Source of the DNA: Saprospiraceae bacterium
Lineage (GTDB): Bacteria > Bacteroidota > Bacteroidia > Chitinophagales > Saprospiraceae
Assembly: GCA_021298575.1 (NCBI GenBank)
Contig: JAJTFM010000015.1
Span: 1 to 44,302 of the forward strand
DNA length: 44,302 nt
Direction of reading: 5' to 3'
In this document: in pieces, positions 1 to 7,762 of the stretch
Layout of the letters: every line of letters starts with the position of its first letter
Numbering within the stretch: the stretch's first letter is position 1
The notes under the pieces: model-generated
Told to the model about the DNA's origin: nothing
Database searches by the model: none
The model's input: the letters and a program-made list of their open reading frames with translations, nothing else
Made by a program: the position numbers and the translations under genes

Positions 1-1
1 C

Positions 2-157
2 CAGGGCGGCGGAGAACGCAGACCGTGGCAAGACCGCAACAACCAGGGTGGCGGAGAACGCAGACCGTGGCAGGATCGCGATAACCAGGGCGGCGGAGAA
101 CGCAGACCGTGGCAAGACCGCAACAACCAGGGTGGCGGAGAACGCAGACCATGGCAA
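2..157 (+). repeat. Four 42-bp in-frame tandem repeats in the rluB N-terminal tail
   Basis: Units start at 2, 44, 86 and 128; the fourth is cut short after about 30 bases. Each encodes a variant of QGGGERRPWQDRNN. Units 1 and 3 are identical over 42 bases, while units 2 and 4 share the GGT variant at their second codon, so the real period looks like an 84-bp two-unit block. The array probably continues left of the window. Confidence 0.95.
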
Positions 158-1039
158 AAAGGTGGTTTCAATAATAAACCTGGTCAGCGTGGTGGATTCA
201 AAAAGAAAGACGACTTCGTTATTGAGCGCAAACCCAAGCCAGGACTTCCGAGTGGTGAGGGCATGCCACTTAACAAGTATCTGGCACACTGTGGTATCGC
301 ATCAAGACGCAAAGCCGTGGACTACATCAAGAACAGCGATGTAACCGTAAACGGAGAGATAAAACTCGAACCATACTACAGAATACAACCGGGTGATACA
401 GTTATCTGTGACGGAAACGTAATGACCATTCAGGAACGTATGGTGTACATACTCCTGAACAAACCCAAAAACGTTATAACCACAACAGAAGATGAGCACG
501 GACGCGCTACCGTTATGGATATTGTTGATCCATCCTTCCCGGAGAGAATGTATCCTGTGGGCAGACTTGACCGCGATACCACTGGTCTCATTTTGCTGAC
601 AAACGACGGCGACCTCAGCCAGCGACTGACACACCCCAGCTATGCCGTTCACAAGCAGTACAGGGTAGGATTGAGAAGTCCGCTTACACAGGCTGACTTC
701 GAAAAGATCGAACGCGGTCTGGAGTTGGAAGACGGCCTGATGGAGGTAAACTGGATACGTTTCTCACAGGATCATCCGGATCGTACCATTATCGAACTGG
801 AAATAACTTCAGGAAGAAACCGTATTGTCCGCAGGATGTTCGAACATCTGGGCTACGAGGTGTATAAACTCGATCGTTTCTACTTTGCAGGGCTCACCAA
901 GAAGGATCTGGAACGCGGTAAATTCCGTGAACTGACCCAGCGCGAGATTATCATGCTGAAGCACTTTACGGGTCATCCGTCAACCGGAAAGAAGCGTGAG
1001 TCAGACGAAGAGACAACTTCCGGCGAGGATCAAAACTGA
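2..1039 (+). CDS. rluB: 23S rRNA pseudouridine synthase, RluB/RluE/RluF family, 5' partial
   Basis: Converts a uridine of 23S rRNA to pseudouridine in the cytoplasm. The frame is open from base 2, so the true start lies left of the window. The visible N-terminus is a low-complexity Gly/Arg/Gln/Trp tail built of 14-residue units, followed by a Lys/Gly-rich linker. An S4 RNA-binding domain begins at MPLNKYLAHCG (codon at 263) and is followed by the synthase core with the signature GRLDRDTTGL; the catalytic Asp of GRLD is the codon at 569-571. The C-terminal SGRNRIVRRMFEHLGYEV is typical of the RluB/E/F group. Basic, repetitive N-terminal extensions are, from memory, common in Bacteroidota RluB proteins. 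An internal Met at 263 would make a protein of 258 residues that is complete for both domains, but the upstream frame is clearly coding. The exact target uridine is not known from sequence. Confidence 0.92.
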   Translation, partial: QGGGERRPWQDRNNQGGGERRPWQDRDNQGGGERRPWQDRNNQGGGERRPWQKGGFNNKPGQRGGFKKKDDFVIERKPKPGLPSGEGMPLNKYLAHCGIASRRKAVDYIKNSDVTVNGEIKLEPYYRIQPGDTVICDGNVMTIQERMVYILLNKPKNVITTTEDEHGRATVMDIVDPSFPERMYPVGRLDRDTTGLILLTNDGDLSQRLTHPSYAVHKQYRVGLRSPLTQADFEKIERGLELEDGLMEVNWIRFSQDHPDRTIIELEITSGRNRIVRRMFEHLGYEVYKLDRFYFAGLTKKDLERGKFRELTQREIIMLKHFTGHPSTGKKRESDEETTSGEDQN

Positions 1040-1055
1040 AAGGAAGTAATCAAAT

Positions 1056-1100
1056 AAAAAAAACCGGATTCTCCGCACAGGAAGAATTCGGTTTTTTTAT
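1056..1100. terminator. Bidirectional intrinsic terminator after rluB
   Basis: An A-rich arm (1056-1072) with core CCGGATTCT pairs with AGAATTCGG followed by a T-run (1083-1099); one G-U pair in the stem, loop about 10 nt. It has an A-run on the left and a T-run on the right and sits between the convergent rluB and the 1130-1768 gene, so it can serve both. Confidence 0.85.
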
Positions 1101-1129
1101 TTAAGTCAGAGCGCGGGAAGCGATTACCC

Positions 1130-1768
1130 TTATCGGGCAGGAGTAAAAACTGCTGTCGTACCTGCATTCAGCGCATTCCAGAGAATCTGATCCGGATTTC
1201 CGGCAAAGGTGAGCGGGAAACGACCTGTCTCAACCATATTCAGACCTGCGATTTTGCTCTCGGCAGCATTGTTGTTGTTCCAGAGCACTTTGTACTCATT
1301 GACGTCGGCAGCGAGCATCTCGTCTATGGTTACAGAAGTGAGAGCGTGGGCGTTGACGCCAGCTACAAAGTGCGTACCAACATAACGGCCTTCTTTTGTG
1401 TAAACAGAAATGCTGTATGATTTGGCATTACGTGAACGTCCGCGTGCCAGATTGTACAGGACTGCGGTGTAGCGTTCAGTTTCGAAAGCAGCTACCGGCT
1501 CCGGATGTACGGGCATATTACTGTATGCCGCGCTGCGGTCGAGTTCGGGCAGAAACTGATAGTACTCCCAGGAGAGACGAACAGATTTTTTTGCCACACT
1601 GTTCTCGAGTTGAGCCTGAAGAGTTTCTGCACCTATACTGTAGGGGAGAGTGGCCTTCGGGAACTGCTCGATGAACTGTTTGAATGTCGGTGTTGCGCTT
1701 TGTCCGTTTGCGTGGACACTAACTGCAAGCGCGAAAATCAGAAACGGGAAAATCTTTGCGTACTTCAT
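1130..1768 (-). CDS. Secreted protein of unknown function
   Basis: A 212-residue protein that I do not recognise. Residues 1 to about 23 form a standard Sec signal peptide (Met-Lys-Tyr-Ala-Lys, a hydrophobic core, then Ala-Asn-Gly-Gln), with no lipobox cysteine, so the mature protein is predicted to be periplasmic or secreted. The remainder is soluble, about 190 residues, contains no cysteine, and has no repeat or obvious catalytic motif. The start at 1768 is the first Met and immediately precedes the signal peptide. It lies 172 bp downstream of the same-strand GT2 gene, across an A/T-rich spacer, so co-transcription is possible but not shown. No function is proposed. Confidence 0.75.
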   Translation of the reverse strand: MKYAKIFPFLIFALAVSVHANGQSATPTFKQFIEQFPKATLPYSIGAETLQAQLENSVAKKSVRLSWEYYQFLPELDRSAAYSNMPVHPEPVAAFETERYTAVLYNLARGRSRNAKSYSISVYTKEGRYVGTHFVAGVNAHALTSVTIDEMLAADVNEYKVLWNNNNAAESKIAGLNMVETGRFPLTFAGNPDQILWNALNAGTTAVFTPAR

Positions 1769-1940
1769 TGTTGCTCAGTGTTTTAGTACGTTAACCGGAT
1801 TATCTTTCATGAGATTAGGATTAACACTGATCAAGTATGTTCAAAAAGCTTGCCAAAAAATCAATTTACAAAAAAAAATCAAAAAATATTTTTTTTACCA
1901 ATATTTGTCAGGGGGCCGATATCAGTTAAAGAGTGGATTT

Positions 1941-3131
1941 TCAGGTTCTTCTGCGTGCTTTTTCCCACAAAACACTCTGTTTTTTACCCGCTAGCCTTAA
2001 AAATCCGGCATACATGGCTAAATTCATCAGGCAGAAATAATATGGCACAAAGAATATTTTCAGTCTCAACCGGCGATTTTCAAAAATCCACCCGGCGAAG
2101 GCTGCCGAATAAAATACGAGTTGCACAATGAGAACGGGACGGAAAAAAGGCATTTTCTGATACAGCATGGCGTTCAGTACAAGCAGGACAGGAAGCAAAA
2201 CAGGTGCTATCGTCCAGCGGAGTACCCTGTGCGAGATATACTGGAAGGAGAGTTTTCCGTATTTGAAAAAGTCAAGGAGCGGAGCGAGCCTGATAACGGC
2301 CTGAAGGCCACCGGCGGCGATACGAACTTTTCGTTTCCACTCTTCGCTGATATCGGCCGAGGCCTCCTCGGTGGCGAACGCGAGAGGTTCGTATCCGATG
2401 CGCCAGCCTTTCATGGCCATTCGCATTGTCATATAGAAATCTTCCACGAGCGTATCGGCAGGTACATCTTCATAAGCGGCAGTACGAAAGGCAAAAAGCT
2501 CTCCTGCCGCTCCGATTGCCGAGCCAAATCTGGCATCCATCAGTTTCAATGCGCTCTCATACCTCCAGTAAATACCTTCACCGGCTGCGCCGGCATCGCT
2601 GTTTCGCGGGATATGAATTCTTTTCTCTCCGGCTACTGCACCGATACGGGGATCAGCGAAGTGCCGTACCAGATTGGACACAGCATCTCTGTTGATTTCA
2701 GTATTGGCATCGGTACTGACCACAACAGGGGCTGTAACCATTTTCATGGCCCGCTGAAAAGCTGCAATCTTCCCTCTTCGTTCGGGCTCGTGCAATAAAA
2801 ACCACCTGACGCCCTCGGGATACGGATAATTTTCCACCAGTCGCGGAGTATCGTCATCGGAACCATCGGTTACAAAATAGTAGGTGATCCGGTCAGGGGG
2901 ATAGATGCCGTTTATTGAATTTTCAATTTTTTTTTCGATAAAATCAGCCTCATTGTAGGCACACACAATAAAGGCCACCTCCGGGATATCCGCATCGGGG
3001 GAATAATCCGGTCGGGACTGTTGTTTTTTCAACAAAAGCAGGGTCTTCAGCACAACAGCATAGCCCAGATAGGCATAAAATACTACTGCAACGCCTGCCC
3101 AGAAAACGACCTGCAGCCAGAAAGTATCCAT
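1941..3131 (-). CDS. Membrane-bound family 2 glycosyltransferase (poly-GlcNAc-synthase-like)
   Basis: Predicted processive or single-addition transferase that uses a nucleotide sugar at the inner membrane to build a surface polysaccharide. An N-terminal membrane segment (about residues 7-33) is followed by a GT-A domain: FIVCAYNEADFI near 54-65, VTDGSDDDT near 88-95, the metal-binding DAN at 141-143, and a VEDFYMTMRM segment near 230 carrying the ED catalytic-base motif. A cytosolic KVRIAAG segment stands where cellulose-synthase-like enzymes carry Q-x-x-R-W. Two or three C-terminal membrane helices follow. The layout fits the poly-beta-1,6-GlcNAc synthase/CESA-like subgroup. No PgaA/B/D-like partner is adjacent, so the product is unknown. 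A TACCTTTG box ends 4 bp before the ATG, suggesting a very short or absent 5' leader. Confidence 0.85.
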   Translation of the reverse strand: MDTFWLQVVFWAGVAVVFYAYLGYAVVLKTLLLLKKQQSRPDYSPDADIPEVAFIVCAYNEADFIEKKIENSINGIYPPDRITYYFVTDGSDDDTPRLVENYPYPEGVRWFLLHEPERRGKIAAFQRAMKMVTAPVVVSTDANTEINRDAVSNLVRHFADPRIGAVAGEKRIHIPRNSDAGAAGEGIYWRYESALKLMDARFGSAIGAAGELFAFRTAAYEDVPADTLVEDFYMTMRMAMKGWRIGYEPLAFATEEASADISEEWKRKVRIAAGGLQAVIRLAPLLDFFKYGKLSFQYISHRVLRWTIAPVLLPVLLVLNAMLYQKMPFFRPVLIVQLVFYSAAFAGWIFENRRLRLKIFFVPYYFCLMNLAMYAGFLRLAGKKQSVLWEKARRRT

Positions 3132-3135
3132 CGGG

Positions 3136-3143
3136 CAAAGGTA
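3136..3143 (-). promoter_or_regulatory. TAnnTTTG -7 box of the GT2 gene (possible leaderless transcript)
   Basis: On the minus strand this reads TACCTTTG, an exact match to the Bacteroidota -7 consensus, followed by CCCG and then the ATG. With transcription starting about 5 nt after the box, the mRNA would begin at or next to the start codon. No well-spaced TTTG is visible at -33; the nearest TTG is 16 nt upstream. Confidence 0.45.
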
Positions 3144-3199
3144 GGTTAACAGGTATTTACAACGGGCATTTTATCTTCCAATGAGGAAAATTTGAGTTC

Positions 3200-3216
3200 C
3201 TGACTAATAGAGTCAG
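3200..3216. promoter_or_regulatory. Inverted repeat in the divergent GT2/coiled-coil intergenic region
   Basis: CTGACT, 5-nt spacer AATAG, AGTCAG: a perfect 6-bp dyad followed by TATTTTTTG. It lies about 90 bp before the plus-strand gene at 3305 and 70 bp before the minus-strand GT2 gene. It may be an operator; a terminator role is unlikely because no plus-strand gene precedes it. Confidence 0.3.
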
Positions 3217-3304
3217 TATTTTTTGCGTTATTTGTGAACTTTGTAACCTGAAGTGAACATAACGGTCTGTTCCGGGGTTACGAGTTAGCTGAAATTTACG
3301 AACG

Positions 3305-4423
3305 ATGTTGCTGCGTTATTCCATTATTATCACTTTCGTCTTCCTGCAGGTACTCCCTGTGGCCGGACAGGTATCCCGTAAAATCAAGCTGACGCCGGTA
3401 AGCCTGGGTATGGACTTGCCGGAGTCCTATAAACAGCGTACTTTTATAAAAGGGCTGGCCGGTTTTGTAAATAAAATTGACCAGTTGGTAGGTGCCATGA
3501 TTCTTGTGGACGAAAGCAAGACGACTGTCCTGACCAGGTTCGTGCGGCAGGACAAGCCGCCGATTATCACGACTTCTACTTCCGATGTGATATACAGCGC
3601 GCGGATTGACAACAAATTCAAGTTCAACGGATCATACAGTATTGCCTCCACCAAAGTAGAGAAGGATCAGATATATGAACTGATTGTGACGGACATAGGG
3701 TTTGCCTTTCTGCCTGAAGACTACATTCCCTATCTTGAAATTTGTCGCGCAGCTACCAACGTAGCTCCCGAAACGCGGAAAAAAACATACTACGTGCGTT
3801 CAGCGAAACTGACCACTGTTTATACCCGTGCCTACCAGAAAACACTGGGAGATACCGATGTAAACGGGGTAGTATTCAGTGTCGGCGGGGAGGTTTTCCA
3901 CAGCAGCGACCAGTTCAAGGTTGACTATGTAGTATCGGTGGATCTTGTCAGCCTCGAAAAGCTTCTGTCTCTGCAAAGTTGCAACGACCTGATCAACAGC
4001 GAAGAAATAGCGCGCAGGGAAAAGGCCGAACAGGCGCGGCATGCTGCAGCAAAGGCAGAAGAGGAAAAGCGTGCACGGGAACAGGAGCTGAACGCGGCGA
4101 AACAGCAGGTCGAGGAAATGAAAAAGACACTGGGGGAAAGTATCTCCCGCAGCAGCGAGATGCAGAAACAGTTACAGGATGCCCAGGAGCGGGAAAAGGC
4201 AGCTCTGCAGCAACTGAACGATGCTATACGTCTGGCTAATGAAATGGCTTCCAGAGCGCAGATGGCACAGCAGGCTGCCGAAAGCAGAGAGAGCGTTATC
4301 CTGACCTTCAAAAACAAGGAGGGAAAAGTTCTTGAGATCAAGAATCTGGATGAGTTGAGTGAAGACAAACTCCGCGCGCTGGGTTTTGATGTTGAAATCC
4401 TTAAACAGGAAGGGCACCGATAA
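3305..4423 (+). CDS. Secreted coiled-coil protein of unknown function
   Basis: A 372-residue protein with a Sec signal peptide (residues 1 to about 22, ending VAGQ). The middle part, about 25-230, looks globular and beta-rich with several cysteines and is not one I recognise. From about residue 235 to 325 it is a long charged alpha-helix of Ala, Glu, Lys, Arg and Gln heptads, read as a coiled coil. It ends in a small domain of about 40 residues beginning ESVILTFKNKEGKVLEIKNL. Export with a rod and a C-terminal cap suggests a periplasmic or cell-surface structural role, but this is inference. It is followed after 11 bp by the SAM hydrolase gene, so the two are probably co-transcribed. The start is the Met directly before the signal peptide. 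Confidence 0.8.
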   Translation: MLLRYSIIITFVFLQVLPVAGQVSRKIKLTPVSLGMDLPESYKQRTFIKGLAGFVNKIDQLVGAMILVDESKTTVLTRFVRQDKPPIITTSTSDVIYSARIDNKFKFNGSYSIASTKVEKDQIYELIVTDIGFAFLPEDYIPYLEICRAATNVAPETRKKTYYVRSAKLTTVYTRAYQKTLGDTDVNGVVFSVGGEVFHSSDQFKVDYVVSVDLVSLEKLLSLQSCNDLINSEEIARREKAEQARHAAAKAEEEKRAREQELNAAKQQVEEMKKTLGESISRSSEMQKQLQDAQEREKAALQQLNDAIRLANEMASRAQMAQQAAESRESVILTFKNKEGKVLEIKNLDELSEDKLRALGFDVEILKQEGHR

Positions 4424-4434
4424 ACAGTTTCTCC

Positions 4435-5205
4435 ATGAAGTTTGTAACCCTCACCACTGATTTTGGCACCCAGGACTATTACACAGGAGCATTGAAGGGT
4501 GCTATCCTGAGCAAATCGCCGGACGCAAAACTGGTTGATATCACTCATGAAATCAAGCCATACGATATTGTACAGGGAGCCTTTGTTCTGGCCAATGTAT
4601 GGAACGAGTTTCCGGAGGGCACGATTCATCTTGTCGGTGTTAACTGTGTTTATCAGCCCGATTTCCGGTTCGTGGCACTGCAACACGAAAGCCGCTATTT
4701 TCTGGCACCCGATAACGGGCTGCTCACCATACTGTTTCCAGGTATCGGGCAGGAGAACCTGAGAGCTCTGTCGGCAGATACCAATTTACACTTCGCAGTG
4801 AAACATGTATATGCTGCTGCAGTTCAACACCTGACGCAGGGTCTGCCGTTCAACGAACTCGGATCGTTCCCTCCACCGATTGTTGAACGCATCAGTCTGC
4901 AGCCAGTCGTCCTGCCAGACCGGATCAGGGGAACAGTTATTCACGTTGATCATTTCGACAATGTGGTGGTGAATATCCGTCGTAAATTATTTGATGAAAT
5001 AGCGAAGGGGCGGCAGTTTTCGCTTTACTTCAAAAGAAATGACCCAATCACGGAGTTGTCGGGCAATTACTGCGATGTGGCGATAGGAGAGCAGTTGTGT
5101 TTGTTCAACACGGCTGGATTTCTGGAAATAGCGATTAATATGGGCAAAGCTGCCACACTGCTGGGCCTCAAGGCAGATGATACCGTCGAGGTAGTTTTTG
5201 CGTAA
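4435..5205 (+). CDS. S-adenosyl-L-methionine hydrolase (DUF62 / SAM hydroxide adenosyltransferase)
   Basis: DUF62-family enzymes use an activated water or hydroxide to split SAM into adenosine and methionine; relatives are the SAM-dependent fluorinase and chlorinase. The protein is 256 residues, close to the family length. It begins MKFVTLTTDFGTQDYYTGALKG, carrying the SAM-contacting Asp of TTDFG at residue 9, and has the conserved LAPDNGLLTILF segment near residue 85. The C-terminal part with VIHVDHFDNVVVNI near 160-175 matches the family's second domain. The halide-activating features of the fluorinases cannot be judged by eye, so hydrolase is the default. It is cytoplasmic and has no signal peptide. 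The biological purpose of these enzymes remains unclear; here the gene is coupled to a secreted coiled-coil protein. Confidence 0.9.
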   Translation: MKFVTLTTDFGTQDYYTGALKGAILSKSPDAKLVDITHEIKPYDIVQGAFVLANVWNEFPEGTIHLVGVNCVYQPDFRFVALQHESRYFLAPDNGLLTILFPGIGQENLRALSADTNLHFAVKHVYAAAVQHLTQGLPFNELGSFPPPIVERISLQPVVLPDRIRGTVIHVDHFDNVVVNIRRKLFDEIAKGRQFSLYFKRNDPITELSGNYCDVAIGEQLCLFNTAGFLEIAINMGKAATLLGLKADDTVEVVFA

Positions 5206-5225
5206 CAACAAGGTATTACATAAAA

Positions 5226-5261
5226 GAGAGGCCCGAATCCGTGACGGGATTCGGGCCTCTT
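5226..5261. terminator. Strong bidirectional terminator between the SAM hydrolase and glutamine synthetase genes
   Basis: A perfect 13-bp GC-rich stem, GAGGCCCGAATCC (5228-5240) with GGATTCGGGCCTC (5247-5259), loop of 6 nt, flanked by AAAA on the left and TT on the right. It sits between convergent genes and ends 5 bp before the glutamine synthetase stop codon. Confidence 0.85.
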
Positions 5262-5266
5262 CCATT

Positions 5267-7341
5267 TTATCTGACGAACAGCAGTTCGCGGTATTTGACC
5301 AGCGGCCAGTATTCGTCGTCAACGATAGCCGCCAGATCATCCACCGCGGCGCGGATAGCCTCCATTTGCGGTCTTACCGCGTGGCAGAAAATATCAGCTT
5401 CTGCGCGGAGTGAATCAGCGTGATGTGCCTTTTCGTAAGCCTCATGCAGACTGTTCATACCCGCATGAATAGCCTCAACATTGGTATTGACCCTTTTAAT
5501 CAGTTCAATCTGCAGTTTGGCTGAAGAGAGCATATCAATGGCACGCATGGCGGCGATATTCTCTGCCAGCTCCTTCTGATAGCGCAGAACGGCGGGCATC
5601 ACCAGGGACTGTACCATTTCTTCGAGCGATTTTGCCTCAATATCAAGCTTCGTGATATAAGAATGCAATTGTACGGAATGGTAAGCTTCCAGCTCCACCT
5701 TCGTCATGACACCCGATTTTCCGTAGAGTTCCTGAGCCTGTTTATTACCCAGTACGTCGAGAGCCTCAGGCGTGGTAGGGAAATTATTCAGTCCGCGACG
5801 GGCAGCTTCTTCCTTCCATTCATCGGAGTAGTTGTTGCCCTCGAACAGGATAGCTTTGGATCGGCGGATATATGATTTCAGTACGAGCAGGATAGCCTCG
5901 TCTTTTTCTTCACCTTTGGCGATGAGCTTGTCCACATCGGCCTTGAATTCGGTCAATTGAAGACCCATCATGGAATTCATCACTGCCATTGGGCCTGCAC
6001 AGTTCTGACTGCTGCCCACGGCGCGGATTTCAAACTTGTTACCGGTGAATGCGAACGGAGAGGTACGGTTTCTGTCCGTGTTGTCGAGTTCAAGATTAGG
6101 CAGTTTGGCGATCAGGTCGAGCGCGCGTTTCACTTCCTTGCCATCCTGATTTTTGCCTTTGGCAATCTGGTCGAGAAGATTGGTCAGGGCTTCGCCGATG
6201 AAGACAGAGATAATTGCAGGGGGAGCTTCATTGGCGCCCAGTCGGTGATCATTACCGGCGTGAGCGATACTGGCGCGCAGTACGTCGGCATACTTGTGAA
6301 CAGCCGCAATAGTATTGACGAAGAAAGTCAGGAAGCGGAGGTTAGTACCGGGATTTTTGCCTGGAGAGAGCAGGTTGACACCTGTATTGGTACCCATACT
6401 CCAGTTATTGTGCTTGCCGGAGCCGTTTACGCCTGCGAAAGGTTTCTCGTGGAGAAGCACGCGCAGTTTGTGACGGCGTGCCACGCGATCCATGAGGTCC
6501 ATGAGCAGCTGGTTGTGATCCACTGCTACGTTAATTTCCTCATATATAGGTGCGATTTCGTACTGAGCAGGCGCTACCTCATTGTGGCGGGTACGCACCG
6601 GGATACCCAGTTTATGATCACCAGATCGGGACGAGCATTATACAGGGCATCATCCACGACAAAGTATTCCTGTTCCCAGCCGAGTGTTGCCGTTATTTTG
6701 GTCACATTCTCATCGAACAACTGCGCTACAGGCACAGCGGCCTTGTCGAGAAACGCCTGCGAGCGGAGCAGAGGGAGCTTGTAATCCTGCGCTTCACCGC
6801 CATAGGTAACAAAGATAGTCGGGATACACAGCGTTTTACCTTCACCGACAGCCATAATAAAGGCCGGACTGCTGGGATCCCATACAGTATAGCCGCGCGC
6901 CTCGAAAGTACTGCGCATGCCACCGGAAGGGAATGATGAGCCGTCGGGCTCCTGCTGTACGAGTGCGGAGCCGGCGAACTCTTCCATTACCCTGCCATCA
7001 TGCGTCAGCGTGAAGAAAGAGTCGTGTTTTTCGGCTGTTTTTCCGGTTAGTGGCTGGAACCAGTGTGCAAAGTGCGTGCAGCCGTGGTGCTGTGCCCATT
7101 CCTTCATGCCGTTTGCCACTACATCGGCGATTTCACGGGTAAGTTTTTGACCGCTCTGGACAGCGGCTTTAACCGTGAGGTAAGCTTTTTCCGGGAGGTA
7201 CTTCTTCATCGCTTCGTCGTGGAAGACATTCTCCCCGAAGTAGGAAGCGATTGTTTCGGCCTTTCCTTCAGTGAAATCTGTCGAAATCGGCTCAATGCGA
7301 CTTTCCAGGGTCTGGAGTGCGTTAAAACGAGTGAGGGACAT
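5267..7341 (-). pseudogene. glnN: Type III glutamine synthetase, broken by an internal deletion and frameshift
   Basis: GSIII makes glutamine from glutamate, ammonia and ATP and is the usual glutamine synthetase of many Bacteroidota. Two frames carry it. The N-terminal frame (7341-6574, 255 residues) includes GGMRSTFEARGYTVWDPSSP and the glutamate-site motif LGWEQEYFVVD, and stays GSIII-like through YNARPDLV before ending in an out-of-frame tail. The C-terminal frame (5267 to about 6617) resumes at KLGIPVRTRHNEVAPAQYE and continues through EKPFAGVNGSGKHNNWS and KFEIRAVGSSQNCAGP to a normal end. The combined length of about 691 codons is some 40 short of the roughly 730 of the family. From memory, the missing piece between ARPDL and KLGIPV is a conserved stretch containing a PPKGQ motif. 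So about 125 bp have been lost and the frame shifted near 6615. A real mutation or an assembly error are both possible; a GTG at 6598 could in principle restart translation. Confidence 0.88.
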
Positions 7342-7517
7342 TGGTATCTGTGAATAAGTTGAGTGAAAAATGGTATCAGCCCGGCGATTGCCGATTTTTG
7401 TTCAATGAAAAAACGACTTCTTTACTCCTCACGGAGCAGATTAAAAATATCCTGAACGGCGCAGGGGGTCAGCGCTGTTGTCGCTGTCGGATATCGGAAA
7501 AAAAGAAAACAGAATTG

Positions 7518-7638
7518 AAAAAAACCTGAGTGAAAGGGCGGCCTTTCCATTTGCCGAGCGGGGTCGGCATGCTGTTGAAGCCCGGAATGGAGGAAAGGCG
7601 GTGGAACGACATCGTTCTATTGGGAATTTAGCCCTTTT
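7518..7638 (-). ncRNA. Candidate structured leader RNA or small RNA upstream of glnN
   Basis: Four nested or adjacent stems are visible: an outer AAAGGGC (7533-7539) with GCCCTTT (7631-7637); GCCTTTCC (7541-7548) with GGAAAGGC (7592-7599); TGCCGA (7552-7557) with TCGGCA (7564-7569); and GAACG with CGTTC (7604-7617). Read on the minus strand, RNA starting 7 nt after the TAACTTTG box would begin exactly at the outer stem, and a U7 tract (7524-7518) follows it after a 7-nt gap. It does not match any riboswitch class I can recall, including the cyanobacterial glutamine riboswitch. Confidence 0.45.
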
Positions 7639-7644
7639 CTAGCG

Positions 7645-7652
7645 CAAAGTTA
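7645..7652 (-). promoter_or_regulatory. TAnnTTTG -7 box upstream of the glnN leader
   Basis: Reads TAACTTTG on the minus strand, an exact match to the Bacteroidota -7 consensus, placing the transcript start near 7638. No TTTG is visible at the usual 19-21 nt spacing, so expression might need an activator. Confidence 0.45.
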
Positions 7653-7690
7653 ACAAAAAATTTAAAATAACGCCGGAAAAATGACATATT

Positions 7691-7715
7691 ACCTGTCGTT
7701 AACATAATCACAGGT
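7691..7715. promoter_or_regulatory. Dyad upstream of the glnN -7 box
   Basis: ACCTGT (7691-7696) and ACAGGT (7710-7715), perfect 6-bp arms with a 13-nt A/T-rich spacer, located 40-70 bp upstream of the TAACTTTG box. Position fits an activator or repressor site for glnN. Confidence 0.3.
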
Positions 7716-7762
7716 CAGAATATTTAAAACAAATAAACACCGGCCGTGTAATCTTGTTTCGG

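Noticed and set aside
48-344. A plus-strand frame of 98 codons over the rluB 5' part
   Set aside because: It is a shifted reading of the 42-bp repeats; the rluB frame is open across the same stretch and continues into the conserved S4 domain.
1769-1940. A/T-rich spacer with several small plus-strand frames as a gene
   Set aside because: Frames are antisense extensions of neighbouring genes with long A/T runs and no conserved features.
2121-2798. A plus-strand frame of 225 codons opposite the GT2 gene
   Set aside because: Antisense of the glycosyltransferase core; no signal peptide, motif or ribosome-binding context.
3200-3225. CTGACT/AGTCAG dyad plus T-run as a plus-strand terminator
   Set aside because: No plus-strand gene lies upstream; the site is between divergent genes, so an operator reading is preferred.
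3925-4686. A minus-strand frame of 253 codons opposite the coiled-coil gene and the SAM hydrolase
   Set aside because: Ser/Cys/Arg-rich low-complexity product typical of the antisense of a coiled-coil coding region; it spans two recognised plus-strand genes.
5957-6784. A plus-strand frame of 275 codons opposite glnN
   Set aside because: Antisense of highly conserved GSIII coding sequence, including across the deletion point; no family similarity.
7472-7573. A short minus-strand reading frame starting ATG-CCG-ACC within the glnN leader, possible leader peptide
   Set aside because: Lies inside the proposed RNA structure, has no ribosome-binding site and no run of regulatory codons; better explained as RNA.
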